NCBI GenBank assembly: GCA_017883605.1
Contig: JADGNH010000107.1
Span: 1 to 6,856, forward strand
Reading direction: 5' to 3'
Origin: Methanobacteriaceae archaeon
GTDB taxonomy: Archaea > Methanobacteriota > Methanobacteria > Methanobacteriales > Methanobacteriaceae
Length of the DNA: 6,856 bases
The first letter of the stretch is position 1; each line of letters starts with the position of its first letter. This document shows positions 5,284-6,856 of this stretch, in pieces. The translations under genes and the position numbers were made by a program. Below the pieces are notes generated by a model. That model did no database searches, was not told the DNA's origin, and worked only from the letters and a program-made list of their open reading frames with translations.

Positions 5284-6291
5284 ATGGAGAAATGGAAAAA
5301 TTTTTTAAATGAAGATCCTACAGACTGGCTTCTGGTGGAGGACAATCCTTCAGTAAGGTATTATACACTAGTTGATCTATTGGAAAAGCCTGAAAACAAT
5401 TTTGAAGTTAAAATGACAAAAGAGAAGGTTATGCAGAGAGGTGTTGTACCTAAAATATTAGCTAAACAAGAAAATGGTGGTTATTGGGGCGTCCCTGAAG
5501 ATTATTACATTCGATCTAAATATAAAGGTACTTCCTGGCAGTTCATAATCCTGGCAGAACTGGGGGCAGATGGAACTGACCAGAGAATTAAGGATACCTG
5601 TGAATTTATACTTAAAAATGCTCAGGATCCCCAAAGCGGGGCATTTTCATATTTAAGCAGCAAAAAAGGTGGAGGAGACCCTAAAAAAATATTACCCTGT
5701 TTTACAGCCAACATGGTCTGGAGTCTTATCAGATTTGGATACTTTAAGGATATAAGAGTCCAAAAGGGAATAGAATGGCTATTAAAACATCAAAGATTCG
5801 ATGATATGATTGATGAAGCTCCTGAAGGATGGCCCTATGAAAGATGGGAAAAATGCTGGGGAAGGCATACCTGTCACAGCATAATAGTTAAAGCCCTTAA
5901 AGCATTTTCAGAAATACCAGAACATGAAAAAACATCAGAAATAGATGATTATATTAATATGGGATCGGAGTTCATGCTTAAACACCATATCTACAAAAGA
6001 AGCCATGATCTAAGCCGGATAGCTGATGAAAAATGGTTAGATTTAGGTTTTCCCTTAATGTGGGATTTTGATATTCTGGAAGTCCTGGGAATATTAACTA
6101 GTTTAGGTTATAAAGATAATAGAATGCAGGATGCATTGGACATCCTAGTCTCTAAACAGGATGAAGATGGAAAATGGAAGCTAGATAGAACATTTAATGG
6201 ACGTTTTCAGGTAAATATTGAAAGAAAGGGGAAACAGAGTAAATGGATTACCTTAAATGCTTTAAGAGTATTAAAGAGATATTACGGTTAA
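5284..6291 (+). CDS. Alpha/alpha-toroid (squalene-cyclase/prenyltransferase-like) protein, function unknown
   Basis: Predicted soluble protein of 335 residues built of helical repeats of the terpenoid cyclase/prenyltransferase toroid type. QW-like repeat ends are visible: KQENGGYWGVPEDYY (61-75), QDPQSGAFSYL (114-124), HQ...EGWPY (169-185) and KQDEDGKWKL (291-300). The catalytic DxDD of squalene-hopene cyclases is missing; the nearest thing is WDFDILEVL (260-268) after LGFPLM, a block that appears conserved in this protein family. A cluster CWGRHTCH (191-198), with C139 in PCF, could bind a metal. Proteins of this type are sometimes labelled as prenyltransferase or, misleadingly, as nitrogen fixation protein NifH; nothing here resembles nitrogenase reductase (no P-loop). 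Substrate and reaction are unknown. The AlkD-like gene starts 20 bases after its stop, so both are probably co-transcribed. Markedly AT-rich (about 30% G+C in one 60-base sample). Confidence 0.8.
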   Translation: MEKWKNFLNEDPTDWLLVEDNPSVRYYTLVDLLEKPENNFEVKMTKEKVMQRGVVPKILAKQENGGYWGVPEDYYIRSKYKGTSWQFIILAELGADGTDQRIKDTCEFILKNAQDPQSGAFSYLSSKKGGGDPKKILPCFTANMVWSLIRFGYFKDIRVQKGIEWLLKHQRFDDMIDEAPEGWPYERWEKCWGRHTCHSIIVKALKAFSEIPEHEKTSEIDDYINMGSEFMLKHHIYKRSHDLSRIADEKWLDLGFPLMWDFDILEVLGILTSLGYKDNRMQDALDILVSKQDEDGKWKLDRTFNGRFQVNIERKGKQSKWITLNALRVLKRYYG

Positions 6292-6311
6292 AAGATGTTT
6301 GGAAGTTTTAG

Positions 6312-6856
6312 ATGCAATTTGAAGAAATTATAGAAGAATTAAAGTCCCTATCCAACCCAGAAGATGTGGAAGGAATGGCTAGATTCGGTATCACCCCTAA
6401 AAAAACATTTGCTGTGAGAATACCCGAATTAAGGCGAATAGCAAAGAAAGCAGGTAAAGATCATACCCTGGCAGAGAAACTATGGGCTGCAGACTACCGA
6501 GAGACCAGGATCCTGGCCTGCATGACGGAAGACCCTAATTTAGTCACCGCAGAACAGATGGACAGTTGGACGCTTGAATTTGATTTCTGGGAGATATGCG
6601 ACCAGTGTTGTATGAATCTATTTGAAAAAACACCTTTTGCCTACCAGAAGGCTGTGGAATGGTCTTCCCGTCAGGAAGAATTTGTGAAGAGGGCCGGCTT
6701 CACCCTGATGGCCCGGCTGGCAGTGAGTGATAAAAAGGCGGCTGATGATAAATTTGAGCAATTTTTTCCTTTAATCATCAAAGAATCGATTGATGACCGT
6801 AACTATGTTAAAAAAGCAGTAAACTGGGCTTTAAGGCAGATAGGGAAGAGGAATAA
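6312..6856 (+). CDS. AlkD-like DNA alkylation repair protein (truncated by window end)
   Basis: Predicted monofunctional DNA glycosylase of the HEAT-like-repeat AlkD/AlkC superfamily, removing alkylated (typically N3/N7-alkyl purine) bases from DNA. 181 codons are visible and no stop is reached; family members are about 220-240 residues, so some 40-60 are missing. The residues that line the active-site cleft in Bacillus cereus AlkD (W109, D113, W187) have counterparts in W93 and D97 (FWEICDQCC) and W172 (VNWALRQIGKR), with nearly identical spacing (4 and 75 residues; 4 and 74 in AlkD), so the protein looks active. Helical repeats cover the whole visible part. The ATG at 6312 is preceded by a weak GGAA (6301-6304). 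The upstream toroid gene is 20 bases away. G+C rises along the gene to about 62% at 6661-6720, far above its neighbour. AlkD-type enzymes do not flip the base and can accept bulky adducts, including those of yatakemycin. Confidence 0.9.
   Translation, partial: MQFEEIIEELKSLSNPEDVEGMARFGITPKKTFAVRIPELRRIAKKAGKDHTLAEKLWAADYRETRILACMTEDPNLVTAEQMDSWTLEFDFWEICDQCCMNLFEKTPFAYQKAVEWSSRQEEFVKRAGFTLMARLAVSDKKAADDKFEQFFPLIIKESIDDRNYVKKAVNWALRQIGKRN

Noticed and set aside
5284..6291. Label 'nitrogen fixation protein NifH' sometimes given to this kind of protein
   Set aside because: There is no P-loop or iron-sulfur cysteine pattern of nitrogenase reductase. The QW-like repeats show a helical toroid.

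Overview
The window looks like a chromosomal segment of a methanogenic archaeon, most likely a Methanobacterium-type member of the Methanobacteriales. The reasons are a TTTATATA archaeal TATA box with an A-rich BRE, Shine-Dalgarno sites of the GAGGTGA type (matching the archaeal 16S 3' end), an oligo-T transcription end, and the gene families present. The taxon is inferred from style and family content, not from a marker gene. All seven recognisable genes are on the + strand. No RNA gene, CRISPR array, insertion sequence or origin was seen.

Layout. Bases 1-38 may hold the last codons of an upstream gene, followed by an AT-rich leader to 132. Next come two tightly coupled membrane transport genes: an AI-2E/UPF0118 permease (133-1161) and a CPA-type cation:proton antiporter with a C-terminal RCK/TrkA-like regulatory part (1167-2963). 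They end at an oligo-T terminator. A new unit opens at a TATA box (3086-3093) placed so that the PadR-family repressor (3116-3664) is probably translated from a leaderless mRNA. Behind it follow a 152-residue GyrI-like ligand-binding protein with an obvious internal duplication (3676-4134), a four-helix small membrane protein (4178-4567) and a second, larger GyrI-like protein of the COG4832 type (4569-5180). After a 103-base gap comes a second pair: a 335-residue alpha/alpha-toroid (squalene-cyclase-like) protein of unknown function (5284-6291) and an AlkD-like DNA alkylation repair glycosylase (6312 to the window edge, truncated).

How the genes may work together. The first pair suggests monovalent cation/pH homeostasis. 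The PadR-GyrI-membrane protein-GyrI group looks like a small-molecule-responsive module: a repressor plus two stand-alone binding or hydrolysing proteins. The most interesting idea is that GyrI-like proteins and an AlkD-like glycosylase lie within about 1.1 kb of each other. Members of both families are known as self-resistance factors against cyclopropane-bearing DNA alkylators such as yatakemycin (the GyrI-like YtkR7 hydrolyses the toxin, the AlkD-like YtkR2 removes its DNA adducts). A two-tier electrophile defence in a methanogen is therefore a testable hypothesis, but it is inference.

Corrected starts. Three genes have in-frame upstream TTG/GTG codons that would lengthen them. I placed their starts at the ATGs at 3116, 3676 and 4569, because promoter or Shine-Dalgarno positions favour these.
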